Shown: in pieces, positions 47,984 through 58,900 of the stretch
Position numbering within the stretch: position 1 is the first letter of the stretch
Layout: every line of letters begins with the position of its first letter
Assembly: GCF_029946515.1 (NCBI RefSeq)
Contig: NZ_JARZHH010000054.1
Span: 17,019 to 81,018, forward strand
Direction of reading: 5' to 3'
Source: Polyangium sp. 6x1
GTDB lineage: Bacteria > Myxococcota_A > Polyangia > Polyangiales > Polyangiaceae
Length of the DNA stretch: 64,000 bases
Translations under genes and position numbers: made by a program
The notes under the pieces: model-generated
Database searches by the model: none
The model's input: only the letters and a program-made list of their open reading frames with translations
What the model was told of the DNA's origin: nothing

Positions 47984-50230
47984 TCAGGGCGGGCCCGCGG
48001 AGAACGTCGTGGGCTCCGGCGGCGGCGGAGGACCCAGGGAAAACTTCGCGCGAACCGTCGCATAGGCGCCGTCGTCGGTCTCGGGGAAGTGGAGACCGAG
48101 GGCGTCGCGCCCCACGCATCGGGCGAAGGGCGCGTTGTGATCGAGCCAGAAATCGATCGCGGAACCGATCGAGGCGACGCTCACCTGGCCGACGACCCCG
48201 TCGGCGCCCACGACGAATCGGACGAGCAGCTCGAGCCTCGGGGGGAGCGCCTCGCGATGGTTCCGGTAGCATTGTTCGACCGAGGCGCGGAAGATGGCGA
48301 GCCGCTCGTCGACGTCCTCGCGCGGGAGTTTGCCGAAGGACTCGGTCTCCATGGTCACCTCCGGCGTCGCCGGCTCCGGATTCTCGGAGGGGACGGGGGC
48401 CGGGCGCTGCGTCCACGGGCGCGAGGACAGAGGCTCGCTCACCGCGACGTGGAACGCCGGGACCAGCCGCGCCTCGCCGTTTCGCATCTGCACCGATCGT
48501 TCGAACGCGAGCACCGCGGCGATGGCAGCCTGGGCCTTTTCGAACTGCGTGCCCGGCGACAAACGGATCATCGCGCGGTCACGCTTTCGGTCCTGCGGGT
48601 CGCGGTGCGCGCCGTGCGCCTTCCACATTTCCTGCACGGCCTCGGTGAGCGACGGATAGCGCTGGGCGTCCGGCGGCCCGGACTCGCGGGCCACACGGCG
48701 CATCACCGTGACGACGTCGGCGACGCGCCACATCACGAGGAACATGTCGGCTGACGTCGCGTCGACGTCGAGGAGGCCGGGCGGAATCGCAGGGGGCGCT
48801 TCGGGGTCGATTTCGAGAGGCTCGGCAGGCTCGAGGAGCGGCGGCGCGACCGGGATGGCGGGCACGACGAGCCGGGCGCCGAAGCGCGGGTCGGGCAGCG
48901 TGACGCGGAGGAGCGGGCTGACGTAGGGGCCGTCGAGGCGAAGGTCGTACGTGCTGTCGTCGAGGCCGTCGAAGCGCACGGGCGCGCCGTCCTCCCAGCG
49001 CTCCGGGGCGAGCTGCGAGCCAAGCACGATCCGCGTGGGCGTCGTGGTCGGGAGCTCGGCCGGGAAGGGGCTCGCGAGGTCCACGACGAGCGCGCCCGGG
49101 GGCAAGGACGGGTCCGCGATCGAGACGCCGGGGTGCGCGGAGAGGCGTGTCTGATCCGCGACGAGCGACTCGATGTGGCGGAGCGCGGTGTTCGTGGGGA
49201 TGACGAAGAGGGCCGGCGCGAGCGCGAGGAAAAACGTCACGAACAAGCCGGAGCGCGCGCGGGAGAGGGCACCCGTGAGGCCACGCGTCGGCATCGCGAC
49301 CAGCGTCGTGAGGACGATCGGGAGCGCGAAGATCGCGCCCGCGGCCGCGAGCTCGACGGTGGTGCGGCGAAGGTCGTGCGCGGCGCGTCCGAGAGCCGCG
49401 AGAGTGGTGCCCGGCGTCGAGAGGGCAATCACCTCGCCCATCGCAGGCGCGAGCGCCGCGAGGAGGACGCCGCCCACGCCAGCGCACGCGGCGGCGAGCA
49501 GGCGCGTGGCGGCATACCCGTCGCCGCGGTTCGTCCGCGAGGCGCCGAGCACGACAGCGACGAGGCCCATGCCCGCGGGCAGCGCCGCGACCCAGCTCCC
49601 GACCGCGTCGCGGCCGAGGTCGTTTTTGCCGAGGTGGCGCGCGAGGAGCGCCGCCGCCGGGAGCGAGAGCGCGGCGACGACGAGCGCGGCGAGGGGGCGT
49701 TTGTCCTTGTTGATCGAGGCCGTCGCGCGGCCGGGCCGGAGCGAGAGCGCGGCGACGCCGAGCGAGATCGCCGCGACGAGCAGGCCCGCATCGAAGAGGG
49801 AGGCGTGGATCGTCAGCGCGGAGGCCGCGGCGCGGGCGCGGTCGCCGAAGGAGAGATCGGGGGCTTTCGCCAGGGGATCGGGCATCCACGCGATCGAGGC
49901 GGCGAGCGTGACGGCCGCGAGGAAGGCGGGCGGGAGGCAGACGAGCGACGCGGAGGCGCGCTTCTGCGCGACGAAGCGAGCGAGCGCGACGGTCGCGGCG
50001 AGCGCGAATCCGAGGCCGAAGCCGACGGCGAGCGCGCCGCGCGGCTCGGCGAGGTGCATGCTGAAGAAGGCGACGCGCACGAGCCCCGCCTCGGATTCGG
50101 CGAGCAGGACGAGCGCCACGGCGATGGGCACGACGAGCGTGATCGTCGCGACGGCGAGGTTTTGCCGCATGCGTCGGGACGCGCGGCGGGCTCGCACTTC
50201 GGGGCTGCCCGAGGCGTCCTTTTCAGCCAC
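47984..50230 (-). CDS. multi-pass membrane protein with AgmX/PglI-type C-terminal domain, 748 aa (GTG start)
   Basis: About ten membrane helices fill the first ~400 residues. A Pro-rich periplasmic segment follows, and then a C-terminal domain (about 660-740) of AgmX/PglI type: CYRNHREALPPRLELLVRFVVGADGVVGQVSVASIGS, a later Cys in FARCVGRDALGLHFPE, and a final strand. AgmX and PglI are myxobacterial gliding-related proteins; the domain resembles TonB C-termini. The start could be GTG 50230 or ATG 50170; the latter gives a cleaner N-terminal helix. The gene is divergent from the DUF2330 gene (84 bp). Inference: envelope energy-coupling or motility-associated complex. Confidence 0.72.
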   Translation of the reverse strand: MAEKDASGSPEVRARRASRRMRQNLAVATITLVVPIAVALVLLAESEAGLVRVAFFSMHLAEPRGALAVGFGLGFALAATVALARFVAQKRASASLVCLPPAFLAAVTLAASIAWMPDPLAKAPDLSFGDRARAAASALTIHASLFDAGLLVAAISLGVAALSLRPGRATASINKDKRPLAALVVAALSLPAAALLARHLGKNDLGRDAVGSWVAALPAGMGLVAVVLGASRTNRGDGYAATRLLAAACAGVGGVLLAALAPAMGEVIALSTPGTTLAALGRAAHDLRRTTVELAAAGAIFALPIVLTTLVAMPTRGLTGALSRARSGLFVTFFLALAPALFVIPTNTALRHIESLVADQTRLSAHPGVSIADPSLPPGALVVDLASPFPAELPTTTPTRIVLGSQLAPERWEDGAPVRFDGLDDSTYDLRLDGPYVSPLLRVTLPDPRFGARLVVPAIPVAPPLLEPAEPLEIDPEAPPAIPPGLLDVDATSADMFLVMWRVADVVTVMRRVARESGPPDAQRYPSLTEAVQEMWKAHGAHRDPQDRKRDRAMIRLSPGTQFEKAQAAIAAVLAFERSVQMRNGEARLVPAFHVAVSEPLSSRPWTQRPAPVPSENPEPATPEVTMETESFGKLPREDVDERLAIFRASVEQCYRNHREALPPRLELLVRFVVGADGVVGQVSVASIGSAIDFWLDHNAPFARCVGRDALGLHFPETDDGAYATVRAKFSLGPPPPPEPTTFSAGPP

Positions 50231-50314
50231 GCCGCGCAGCGTATCCGGAGCCGGCCCCACGCCGCGAGGGAAAAACCGTGACAACGCGCCGCGGCCGTCG
50301 ATACCCTGCACGGC

Positions 50315-51802
50315 ATGCGCGCCGCGGGCGTTTTCGCGTGGGCCTTCGTGACGGCGGTGGCGTCGTCGGCCCACGCGTATTGCGGGGTCTACGCGGGGAG
50401 CGCGAGGTGGAAGGCCGAGAGTCGAGCGACGACCGTGGTCATCGCGCGCACCGGGACACGCACCGTCGTCACGGTGCAACCCGATCACCGTGAGGCCGAG
50501 GATCGCCAGACGGTCGCGCCCTGGCTGGTCCTGCCCGTGCCGAGCACGTTCTCCGCGGGCGAGGTGAAGAGGCTCTCGTACGACCTCTTCGACCGGCTCG
50601 ACGTGAGCAGCGCGCCGCGGCTCGTCGAATCATGGCAGCAGGATCCCTGCTCCTATGCGGACATCACCTCGATCGCGGCGCGGGACGAGGGGGACGTCGT
50701 CGGCGCGCGGCCGGACGAGGGCGCGACGCGTCGCCGCCCCCAGGGCGCGCACACCGTCAAGATCGACGCAGCATCCGCGGTCGGTGAATACGACGTCCTG
50801 CGCTTCGAGGCCGACGATGTGCCCAAGCTCGTCGATTTGCTCCGGCAGCGGGAGTACGGCCTCCTCCAGGAGAGCGCCGAGCCCGTCTTGCGCTCGTATG
50901 CCGAGGCGGGGTGGCGGTTCATCGCGGTGAGCCTCGCCGAACCGATGCGAAAGACGCGCGAGGGTCGCGCCCTGATCCCGCCGATTCAATTCGAATTCGA
51001 CACGGAGTCGGTCCGGCTGCCTTTGCGCCTCGGGGTCCTCAACGCGACGGGTGTGCACGACCTCGTCGTGCACGTGCTCGCCGAGGACAGGTACGAGGCC
51101 GGCAATTACCCGAACGTCACGATTCCCACGAACGTGGAGCTCGAGGAGCAGGCCCGCGCGCAATTCGGCGAGCTCTACGCGGCCCTCTTCGACGCGACGC
51201 TCGACAAGAATCCGAGGGCGGTCGTGACCGAATACGCGTGGGACACGGGGTCGTGTGATCCGTGCCCGGGGCCTTTGCTCTCGCCCGAGGAAAGGCGATT
51301 GCTGGGCGCGCCGTCGGGGATGCTCGTGCATACACGGCTTCATGCGCGTTTTCGCAAGGAGGCGCTCGGGGAGGACCTCGTTTTGCGGGTCGCGCCGCCG
51401 ATCCAGGGCGGGCGCGGCGGCGAGGGGCAGGCGTCGGTGCCCGCGGAGGTGAGCACGTTTCAGGGGCGTTACGTGCTTCGCCATCGCTGGCAGGGGCCGG
51501 TGACGTGCCCGAGCCCCGATTTCGACATCTGGGGCGGGCCGCCGAGCGCGGACCGGGCGAGCGTGTGGCCCGCCGCGCCGTTCTCCGAGGTGGAGCAGGG
51601 GAAGGTCCATCTTTCAGCGATGGTGCGCGATTCCGTGCCCGCTGCCGGGATCGAATCGAAGCCGCGTGCGGATGGGGCCGCGGCGGGGAAGCGATTCTTG
51701 CTCGGCTTCGGTCTCGGCGCGGGCGCGGGGCTCTTCGGCACGCTCGGCGTGGTATTGGCGGTGCTCCGAAGAGGGCACGGTTCGCGCAGGAATTCGCCAT
51801 AA
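50315..51802 (+). CDS. DUF2330-like exported protein, 495 aa
   Basis: A signal peptide (AWAFVTAVASSAHA) precedes YCGVYAGSARWK, the hallmark start of DUF2330 proteins, and TVAPWLVLPVPS. The protein has few Cys, a long mixed domain, and a C-terminal membrane helix (LLGFGLGAGAGLFGTLGVVLAVL) with a short Arg-rich end. The topology suggests a periplasmic domain anchored at its C-terminus. DUF2330 proteins are abundant in myxobacteria and have no known activity. The gene is followed by the amylase gene after 124 bp. Confidence 0.8.
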   Translation: MRAAGVFAWAFVTAVASSAHAYCGVYAGSARWKAESRATTVVIARTGTRTVVTVQPDHREAEDRQTVAPWLVLPVPSTFSAGEVKRLSYDLFDRLDVSSAPRLVESWQQDPCSYADITSIAARDEGDVVGARPDEGATRRRPQGAHTVKIDAASAVGEYDVLRFEADDVPKLVDLLRQREYGLLQESAEPVLRSYAEAGWRFIAVSLAEPMRKTREGRALIPPIQFEFDTESVRLPLRLGVLNATGVHDLVVHVLAEDRYEAGNYPNVTIPTNVELEEQARAQFGELYAALFDATLDKNPRAVVTEYAWDTGSCDPCPGPLLSPEERRLLGAPSGMLVHTRLHARFRKEALGEDLVLRVAPPIQGGRGGEGQASVPAEVSTFQGRYVLRHRWQGPVTCPSPDFDIWGGPPSADRASVWPAAPFSEVEQGKVHLSAMVRDSVPAAGIESKPRADGAAAGKRFLLGFGLGAGAGLFGTLGVVLAVLRRGHGSRRNSP

Positions 51803-51926
51803 CATCGGCGTCTGGTCCGCGCTTGACATCCAGGGCGTGGATCGCATCATGAGCGATCCGGCGTGAATGCGGCGCGAAGGTGTATTCGCGGGTCCGGGAC
51901 GGCTTCGACAGGAACGGGAGATCACG

Positions 51927-54485
51927 ATGAGACGATATCTTGGTTATTCGATTCTCGGTTCGCTCGCTTGCGTCCTCGCTTTGGCTGCGGGCTGCGACGG
52001 CGAGGATCTCAACAACGGCGCGGGCGGAACGGGGCTCATCACGAATACGGGCGGCGGCGGCGCGGGCGGCCAAGGCGGCCAAGGCGGCGCGGGCGGGAGC
52101 ACGCAAGAGAGCTTCGTGCGGATCCACTATCGGCTGCAGGACGGCGGCGATCCGAAGTCGTGGGGCGTGCATTTCTGGGGCGCGGGCTCGACGTCGCCGG
52201 AGTGGGGATCGCCGCAGGTGTTCGACGGGACGGACGAGTTCGGTGTGTATACGGATGTGCGGGTGACGGTGACGGGCGAGGCGGACGACGCGTGGCTCGG
52301 GCTGATCCCGGTGCAATGCACGAACGGCGACTGCAAGAAGGACGTGGAGACGGGGGTTCGTTTCGTCGATCTGACGAAGAACGCCCAGGACCCGAACGTC
52401 GCCGAGTGCTGGATCACGCAGGGCCAGGCCGTCGCGACGAAGCCGCCGACGGCGGCGGGGCCGGCGTACGAGATCTCGCGGCCGAAGGATTTCATCGACC
52501 TCGGCAATGGCAGCGTGCGCATGATGTTCCGCGTGGCGAAGGGCTCGACGGGGACGGTCGAGTACGGCGCGGCCGCGGATACGCTCGACAAGAAGGTGAC
52601 GTGGGCGGCCGCGGACGACATCAACAAGAATGGCCTCGTGCTCACGGGCCTCACGCCCGGCCAGGCCGTGTATTACAAGATCTCGACGACGCTCGACGTG
52701 AATGGGCAGGCGCTCTCCGACACGTCGGACGTGCTCGATCTGACGCCGATCTCGTATGCGCCGATCACGGACGCGGCCGACTGGGCGTCGTGGGGCAGCA
52801 AGGGGCTCATGTACCAGCTCATCGTCCGCACGTTCGCGGACGGCGGCGCGAAGAAGTCGGTCGCCGATTCCAAGACCGAGAGCGGCATCGACACGACGCA
52901 GACGGACGGCATCGGGGATCTCGTCGGTCTACGCAACGCGCTCCCGTACATCAAGAGCCTCGCCGACACGATCTGGATGACGCCGGTGTTCAAGGCGAAG
53001 AGCTACCACGGCTACGATACGACGGATTTTTACGACATCGATCCGTCGCTCGGCACGATGAAGGATTTCACCGATCTCACGGAGGCGGCGCACGCCGCGG
53101 GGATCAAGATCGTCCTCGATCTCGTGCAGAACCACGTGGCCGACGTGAACCCCTGGTTCATCGCGGGCTCGGATCCGAAGCACGCCGATTACGACAAGTA
53201 TCACGACTGGTTCGTCTGGTCCGATCAGTATTCGAACATGCTGGCGGACGGGCATCCGTGGGACGGATCGGCCGTGATGTGGGCGTGCAAGAATTACCAG
53301 TGCTACCACCAGATCTTCGGCGGCCCGATGCCGGAGCTCAACTACCGCAATCCCGCGGTGCGCGCCGAGATGAAGAAGATCGCGCAGCACTGGATCGATC
53401 TCGGGGCGGACGGGTTCCGGCTCGACGCGTCGAAGCACATCGATCAGTTCGACGACAACGCGGGCATCTCGCTCGACAAGCACGGCACGCACGTGTGGTG
53501 GAAGGAGTTCAACCATTTCGTCAAGAAGGACGTCGTGCGGCCCGCGGGCTCGGCCGCGGTTCTCCTGACGGGCGAGAACCGCTGGGACGATCCGGCGCAG
53601 TCCGGGAACATGCTCCCGTACGGCAGCGACATGGATTCGCAGTTCGACTTCCCGTTCCGCAGCATCGTCGGCAATTTCGTGAACGGGCAGACGGGCGCCG
53701 GGGCCGATTTCGTGGGGTACCTGAACAAGCTCCAGGCCGACCTCGCGGCCGGCGCCAATGGCGGCAGCCCGCACCATTACCTCGAGCGGTTCCTGTCGAA
53801 CCACGACCTCGAGCGGCCGGCGACGCAGTTCGAGGGCGCGGGCGCGGCGCTCGACGCGAAGCTGAAGCAGGCCGCGACGATCGTGCTCACGGTGCCCGGC
53901 ATGCCGGTCATCTATTACGGCGAGGAGTTCGGCAAGCGGGGCAAGCGCGACAAGTTCATCGGCAACGAGGCCTGGGACCGCGACGAGTTCATCCGCGAGC
54001 CGATGAGCTGGTTCGTGAAGAACGTGTTCATGGGCGACAAGGTGACGAGCTGGACCATCGGTGCGGCGGGCACGAACCTGGCGAACAAGGACGTGCTGCC
54101 GTTCGCCGGCGTGGGCATGACGCTCGCGCCGAACCCGGACTATCCGTTCGTGAAGTTCATGTCGGAGATCGAGCCGGCCTCGTGGGCCGCGCAGGATGAC
54201 GACCCGACGAGCCTCTTGAACCACTACCGGCTCCTCATCGCGTTCCGGAGGACGATCCCGGTGTTCACGGACCTCGCCGCGTCGATCACGCTCGTGAAGG
54301 ACACCGACGACGTCTACCAATACAAGCTCAAGAACGACGCGGCGACGATCTCGGTCGTCCTGAGCCGCAAGTCGACGCCGCAGACGATCACGTGGGGCGG
54401 CGCGGCGGAAGAGCTCATCACCGGCTGGACGGGCACGTCGTTCAACCTGCCCGCGTACGGGGTGCTCCTCGTGCAGGAGAACTAG
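51927..54485 (+). CDS. surface lipoprotein alpha-amylase/pullulanase-like enzyme (GH13), 852 aa
   Basis: A lipoprotein signal ends in LALAAGC, followed by a Gly-rich stalk. A pullulanase-associated (PUD-like) sugar-binding domain reads VRIHYRLQDGGDPKSWGVHFW. A linker beta domain comes next, then the GH13 catalytic barrel. Catalytic residues are visible: nucleophile Asp500 in DGFRLDASKHID, acid/base Glu550 in LLTGENRWDD, and the transition-state Asp627 in LSNHDLERP. The barrel start has DTIWMTPVFKAKSYHGYD and LVQNHV. A small C-terminal beta domain ends the protein. It should hydrolyse alpha-glucans at the cell surface. ATG 51927 has CGGGAG upstream. Confidence 0.92.
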   Translation: MRRYLGYSILGSLACVLALAAGCDGEDLNNGAGGTGLITNTGGGGAGGQGGQGGAGGSTQESFVRIHYRLQDGGDPKSWGVHFWGAGSTSPEWGSPQVFDGTDEFGVYTDVRVTVTGEADDAWLGLIPVQCTNGDCKKDVETGVRFVDLTKNAQDPNVAECWITQGQAVATKPPTAAGPAYEISRPKDFIDLGNGSVRMMFRVAKGSTGTVEYGAAADTLDKKVTWAAADDINKNGLVLTGLTPGQAVYYKISTTLDVNGQALSDTSDVLDLTPISYAPITDAADWASWGSKGLMYQLIVRTFADGGAKKSVADSKTESGIDTTQTDGIGDLVGLRNALPYIKSLADTIWMTPVFKAKSYHGYDTTDFYDIDPSLGTMKDFTDLTEAAHAAGIKIVLDLVQNHVADVNPWFIAGSDPKHADYDKYHDWFVWSDQYSNMLADGHPWDGSAVMWACKNYQCYHQIFGGPMPELNYRNPAVRAEMKKIAQHWIDLGADGFRLDASKHIDQFDDNAGISLDKHGTHVWWKEFNHFVKKDVVRPAGSAAVLLTGENRWDDPAQSGNMLPYGSDMDSQFDFPFRSIVGNFVNGQTGAGADFVGYLNKLQADLAAGANGGSPHHYLERFLSNHDLERPATQFEGAGAALDAKLKQAATIVLTVPGMPVIYYGEEFGKRGKRDKFIGNEAWDRDEFIREPMSWFVKNVFMGDKVTSWTIGAAGTNLANKDVLPFAGVGMTLAPNPDYPFVKFMSEIEPASWAAQDDDPTSLLNHYRLLIAFRRTIPVFTDLAASITLVKDTDDVYQYKLKNDAATISVVLSRKSTPQTITWGGAAEELITGWTGTSFNLPAYGVLLVQEN

Positions 54486-54505
54486 AAATGTACCGGTGAG
54501 AGAAA

Positions 54506-54549
54506 CATGGGCCGCGCTTTTCGGGCGAATGCGGGAGGCGCGGCCCATG
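54506..54549 (+). terminator. perfect 12-bp stem-loop after amylase gene
   Basis: CATGGGCCGCGC (54506-54517) pairs exactly with GCGCGGCCCATG (54538-54549) around a 20-base loop. It begins 20 bases after the amylase stop codon. The following CCCTTTCC is pyrimidine-rich but not a T-run. It is the strongest terminator-like hairpin I can see in the window, and it argues that the next gene does not start inside it. Confidence 0.55.
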
Positions 54550-54617
54550 CCCTTTCCTGCCGGGGATCGCGGGGCTCGACGCCGAGCCGCGCATCGTGGT
54601 ACCGTCTCTTCGTTCGT

Positions 54618-55349
54618 TTGAAACCGTTCACCCTCGCTGTCCTGGTGGTGTTCGGGCTCGTCGCGGCGGCGGTCGCGGCGCGGCTGCTCGGGCTCGCGGC
54701 ACGCACGCGCAAGGCTCCGGAGCTTTTGCTCGGTCTGTCGATGGTGCTTCCGCTCGTGGGATATTCGATTCAGGTGACGAGCGCGGTGGCCCGAGGTGGC
54801 GCACCCGCGCCGCTCGCCGTGGAGATCGGCGGGCTCGTCGTCGATACCGGATTCCTGACGGTCGCGGCCTTCGTGTGGCGCGTCTTCCGCCGCGAGGAGG
54901 CGTGGGCCCGGGGCTTCGCGCTGCTGCTCGGGGCCCTGGTGCTCGCGATGCCCGTCGTGAACCACGTGGTGCCCTGGTCCAATGGATTGCCGTCGGCCCT
55001 CTGGCCGCGCGCGGTGCTGCGGACGCTTTGTTATGGCTGGGCCGCGGTGGAGGCGCTCCGGTATGCGACGCTCATGCGAAAGCGCGTGCGTTTCGGGCTC
55101 GCCGAGCCGATCGTGGCCGATCGGTTCGGCCTCTGGGGCTTCGGGTATCTCTGCGCCGCGCTCATGCTCGACGGCTTGACCGCGGGCGGCGCGCTCCACG
55201 TGCAGCAATCGAGCGTCGCCGATGTCTTTCTGGTGGCCGGCGCGGCCTTCGGCGTGCCGGCCATGCTCGCGTTTGGATTGAGCTTTTTCCCGCCGGTCGC
55301 CTACGTGCGATACGTCGAGCGCCGCCTCGGCGCGGAGGCCGCGTCATGA
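54618..55349 (+). CDS. multi-pass membrane protein, 243 aa (TTG start uncertain)
   Basis: About six or seven hydrophobic helices run through the protein, with basic loops (RVFRREEAW; LMRKRVRFG). It has no motif I recognise. I place the start at TTG 54618 (LKPFTLAVLVVFG), because the in-frame ATG at 54507 lies within a strong hairpin and would add a Ser/Arg-rich, poorly structured extension. No good ribosome binding site precedes the TTG, so the start remains uncertain. Its stop overlaps the ATG of the next gene (ATGA, 55346-55349). Confidence 0.65.
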   Translation: MKPFTLAVLVVFGLVAAAVAARLLGLAARTRKAPELLLGLSMVLPLVGYSIQVTSAVARGGAPAPLAVEIGGLVVDTGFLTVAAFVWRVFRREEAWARGFALLLGALVLAMPVVNHVVPWSNGLPSALWPRAVLRTLCYGWAAVEALRYATLMRKRVRFGLAEPIVADRFGLWGFGYLCAALMLDGLTAGGALHVQQSSVADVFLVAGAAFGVPAMLAFGLSFFPPVAYVRYVERRLGAEAAS

Positions 55350-55813
55350 GCGAGGGATCGCGTGTGTTCGAGCGGGTCGCCGAGGAGCTCGAGCGGCTGT
55401 CGAAGCTGAGCCGGCTGGAGGCGCGGGGGACGCTCCGGCTCGCGCTCCGGGAGGCGGGATTTCTGCCGAAGAACGTGACGCCTCGTTCGATGGTCGTGGT
55501 CCTCGAAAGGACGCTGCCGATCTCGCTCTTGAAGCGCGGCGTGCGGGACGCGGCGACCATTTGTTACCAGATGCAGATCCTCGTGCGCGAGACGATGGGC
55601 ATGGAGTCGTCCGAGGTCGAGACGCCGGAGCGGGTGTTCGCCCGGATCGGGCGCGCCACGGCTCCGCCCGCCCCTTCGTCGTCCCCCGACGGGTTCCCGA
55701 GCTCGGGCATGACGCCGCCGCGGGTGCCTTCCTTCGGGGACTACGACAAGCCGCCGACAGGGCGCCTCTCGGCCGTCCCGAGGGTTGAGAAAAAAGCAGG
55801 GAACGGGTCTTAG
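55346..55813 (+). CDS. hypothetical soluble protein, 155 aa
   Basis: The N-terminal ~90 residues are helical and charged (VFERVAEELERLSKLSRLEARGTLRLALREAG), and include PKNVTPRSMVVVLERTLPISLLKRG. The C-terminal ~60 residues are Ser/Pro-rich and probably disordered. No family is recognised. The start overlaps the stop of the membrane protein gene, so coupled translation and physical association are likely. It ends 145 bp before the VWA protein start I chose. Confidence 0.65.
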   Translation: MSEGSRVFERVAEELERLSKLSRLEARGTLRLALREAGFLPKNVTPRSMVVVLERTLPISLLKRGVRDAATICYQMQILVRETMGMESSEVETPERVFARIGRATAPPAPSSSPDGFPSSGMTPPRVPSFGDYDKPPTGRLSAVPRVEKKAGNGS

Positions 55814-55958
55814 CCCCGACACGTCCGCCGACGCTCGAACGCTCTTTCCGTCGGCGCGTGAACGGTCGAACATGGACCGCGCGGCCGGGGGGACCATCGA
55901 GCGGGGTGTCAGCTCCGAGCCCCCAGGGCCGTTCGGCCTTCGTCGGCTCCGGAGGACC

Positions 55959-58900
55959 ATGACCCGCTCGCTGGATCGAATCAGGGCGTTCGCGAAGACT
56001 CATTCCCTGCCGCTGCGCGCGGCGATCGGCCTGCTCGTGCTCGTCGCGAGCCTCGTCGTGTTCATCACGTCGCAGCGCGTGCCGCCGGTGCGCGCAGGCG
56101 TCGTCGACGCGCGGCTCGAGCTCGCGGCCGGCGAGGTGCGGCTCGTGGAGGGCGGCAAAGGCAGCACGGTGATCTCGGGCGCGCCGCTGCCCGCAGGCGC
56201 GGAGCTCGCGACGGGGACCGGGGCGCGCGCGCTCGTGCGGCTCTCGGACGGATCGTCCGTGTTTCTGCGCGGTGATTCGACGGTGCGGCTCCTCCCGGAC
56301 GGCGCCGAGATCGTGGCGGGTGAGGTTTGGCTCGACGCGCCGCCCTCGGAGCGCGGCGGGCTCAAGCACAAGGCCGGGGACGCGACGATCGCCGCGGCGG
56401 ACGCGGGGCTGTCGATCCGGCGCGCGGGCGCCGAGGTCGTGGTCGTGGTGACGCGCGGGCTCGCGGTGCTGACGTCGCCGGGCGGGCGCGTGGAGGTGAG
56501 CGCCGGGGAGCAGGCGCAGGCGTCCGGGAACGACAAACCCAAGGTGAGCCCGGTGCTGTTCTGGGACGACTGGACCGGCGGCATGGGTGATGGAAGGCCG
56601 CTGGCAGGCGCAGGCAGCGGCGCGGGGCGGATCTACGGCGTGAGTCCCGGTCTGCCTGGCGAGAAGGCGAAGGTGCTCGAGGTGAGCCGCCAGTCGGTGC
56701 GGGCCGTGATCCGCGAGGGGCTCGCCGAGACGGAGGTCGATCAGACGTTCGGCAACCCGGGCGGCGGCGTGCTCGAAGGCTGGTACTGGTTCAGCGTGCC
56801 GGAGCGGGCGATCGTGACGTCGTTCGCGGTCGAGACGAACGGCGTGCTCGTCGAGGGCGAGGTGACCGAGCGCAAGGAGGCCGCGGCGCGGTACACGACG
56901 GCCGTGGCGACGGGGCATTCGCCAGCGCTGCTCGAGTGGGTCGACGGGCGGACGTATCGCTCGCGGATCTACCCGATCCCGGCGTCGGGCTCGCGCCGCG
57001 TGGTCTTGCGATACCTCGAAGTGCTGCCTTCGCAGGGCGGGAAGCTCGAGTACCTCTACCCGATGCGCGGCGAGGATCCGGCGCGGATCGGGGAGTTCTC
57101 GCTGGAGGTGGATCTCGGGGCGGCAGGCTCGAAGATGCGGATCGCGAGCCTCGCGGACGCGGTCGTCGAGAACGGCGGGCGGCGCGTGACGATGCGCCGG
57201 AGCGGGTATCTGCCGCGCGCGGACTTCCAGCTCGAAGCGACGCCGATCGAGCCGTCCAACCGCGCCGCGCTTTCGGTCGCGCGGTTCGCCGCGGGCGCGG
57301 ATCGGGCCGATTACGTGATGGCGCGGTACGTGCCGGACATCGACTGGGCGGCGGTGCCCGAGCCGCCGGGCGACGTGGCGGTCGTGGTCGATACGTCGGC
57401 GTCGGGGGACGAGGCGGTGCGGCAGCAGAAGGCGGCCGCGGCGGAGGCGATCCTGCGGGCGCTGTCGCAGAAGGATCGGTTCGTGCTCATCGCGATCGAC
57501 TCGGCGCCGACGGTGCTCTGGCCGAAGGACGGGCTCGCGGAGGCGACGGACAAGGAGATCGCGGCGGCGCTGGCGCGGCTCGCGGAGCATTCGTCGGGCG
57601 GCGCGACGGATCTCGGCGCGCTCTTCGACGCGGCGCTCGGGCGGCTGCACGGGACGGAGCAACCCGCGGTGGTCTACATCGGCGACGGTTTGCCCACGTC
57701 GGGCGAGGTGAGCGGCGATCGATTGTCGGAGCGGCTCCGGCGGAGCCTGTCGACCTCGCGGGCGCGGCTCTTCACGGTGGCCGTTGGGACACAAAGCAAC
57801 GTGGGGCTCCTGCGCGAGCTCGCGCGGCAAGGCGGCGGGCAGAGCTTCCGCATCGATCGGATGGAGACGGCGACGAGCGAGGTTTTGCGGCTCGCGAGCG
57901 CGATCAAGACGCCGACGATCACGGAGCTCTCGATCGATCTCGGCGCGGGGCTCGACGAGGCGATGCTGACGGCGAGCGGGAAAGTGTCGCGCGGCGAGGA
58001 GGTGCTCCTGTTCGCGCGGACGCACCACGCGCTGCCGGCCGAGGCGACGGTGAAAGGCCGCGTGGGCGGGAAGGAATTTTCGAAGAGCTACCCGATCACG
58101 CTCGCGCCGGGGACGAGCACGTCGCTCGTGCCGCGGCTCTGGGCCGCGGAGAAGGTGCGGCGCCTGCTCGGCGAGGCGACGGAGCCGGAGGAGCAGCGCG
58201 GCAAGATCGTGGAGATCGGGCTCGAATACGGGCTGATGACGCCGTTCACGAGCATCCTCGCGCTGGAGAGCGAGGCGGCGTATGCGCGGCAAGGGATCCG
58301 GCGGAGGTCCTCGCCGCTGCGGGGCGTGCGGCTGACGGCGCTCGATGCGCGCACGGAGCGGGCGCTGATGGATGCAGCGCTGAACCCGGCGGCGGCGACG
58401 GCGATGGGGTGCAGCCTGCGCAGCAAGGACGAGGCGGCGCCGGCCGAAGCCGTGGCGGTCGCGCCCTCGCCGCTGCAACAAGCGCCCGCGCCTCTGGCGG
58501 TGGACGACGAGGAGCAGAAGCCCGCGGACCAGCAGAATCAGCTCTCGTCGACGACGGCGGCGACGGCGACGCCCACGGAGCCCGAGCCCGCGATCGCAGC
58601 GAACGGGGTGCCGCCCGCGAAGCCCGCGCCGGGCGGGGCCGGGGCGTTCCGCGGGAACGTGGACCGGGAAGACTTCGACGGGCAGCAGGAGAAGTCGGCC
58701 AACCGGCCGCAGTCGCCGTCGAGCGAGGATGGGCCGGTGCTCAAGGAGAAGGCTCGCGCGCCCGAGGCGCCGGCGGCACCGACGGCGACGTCGACATCGA
58801 CGGTCGATGCGACGAAGAAGCAGGCGGAGGAGCCGGCGAGGCGCTCTCCGCCGACCGCGACGCCGTGCAGCGACGTCGCGCGGAGGCCACTCGCGGATCG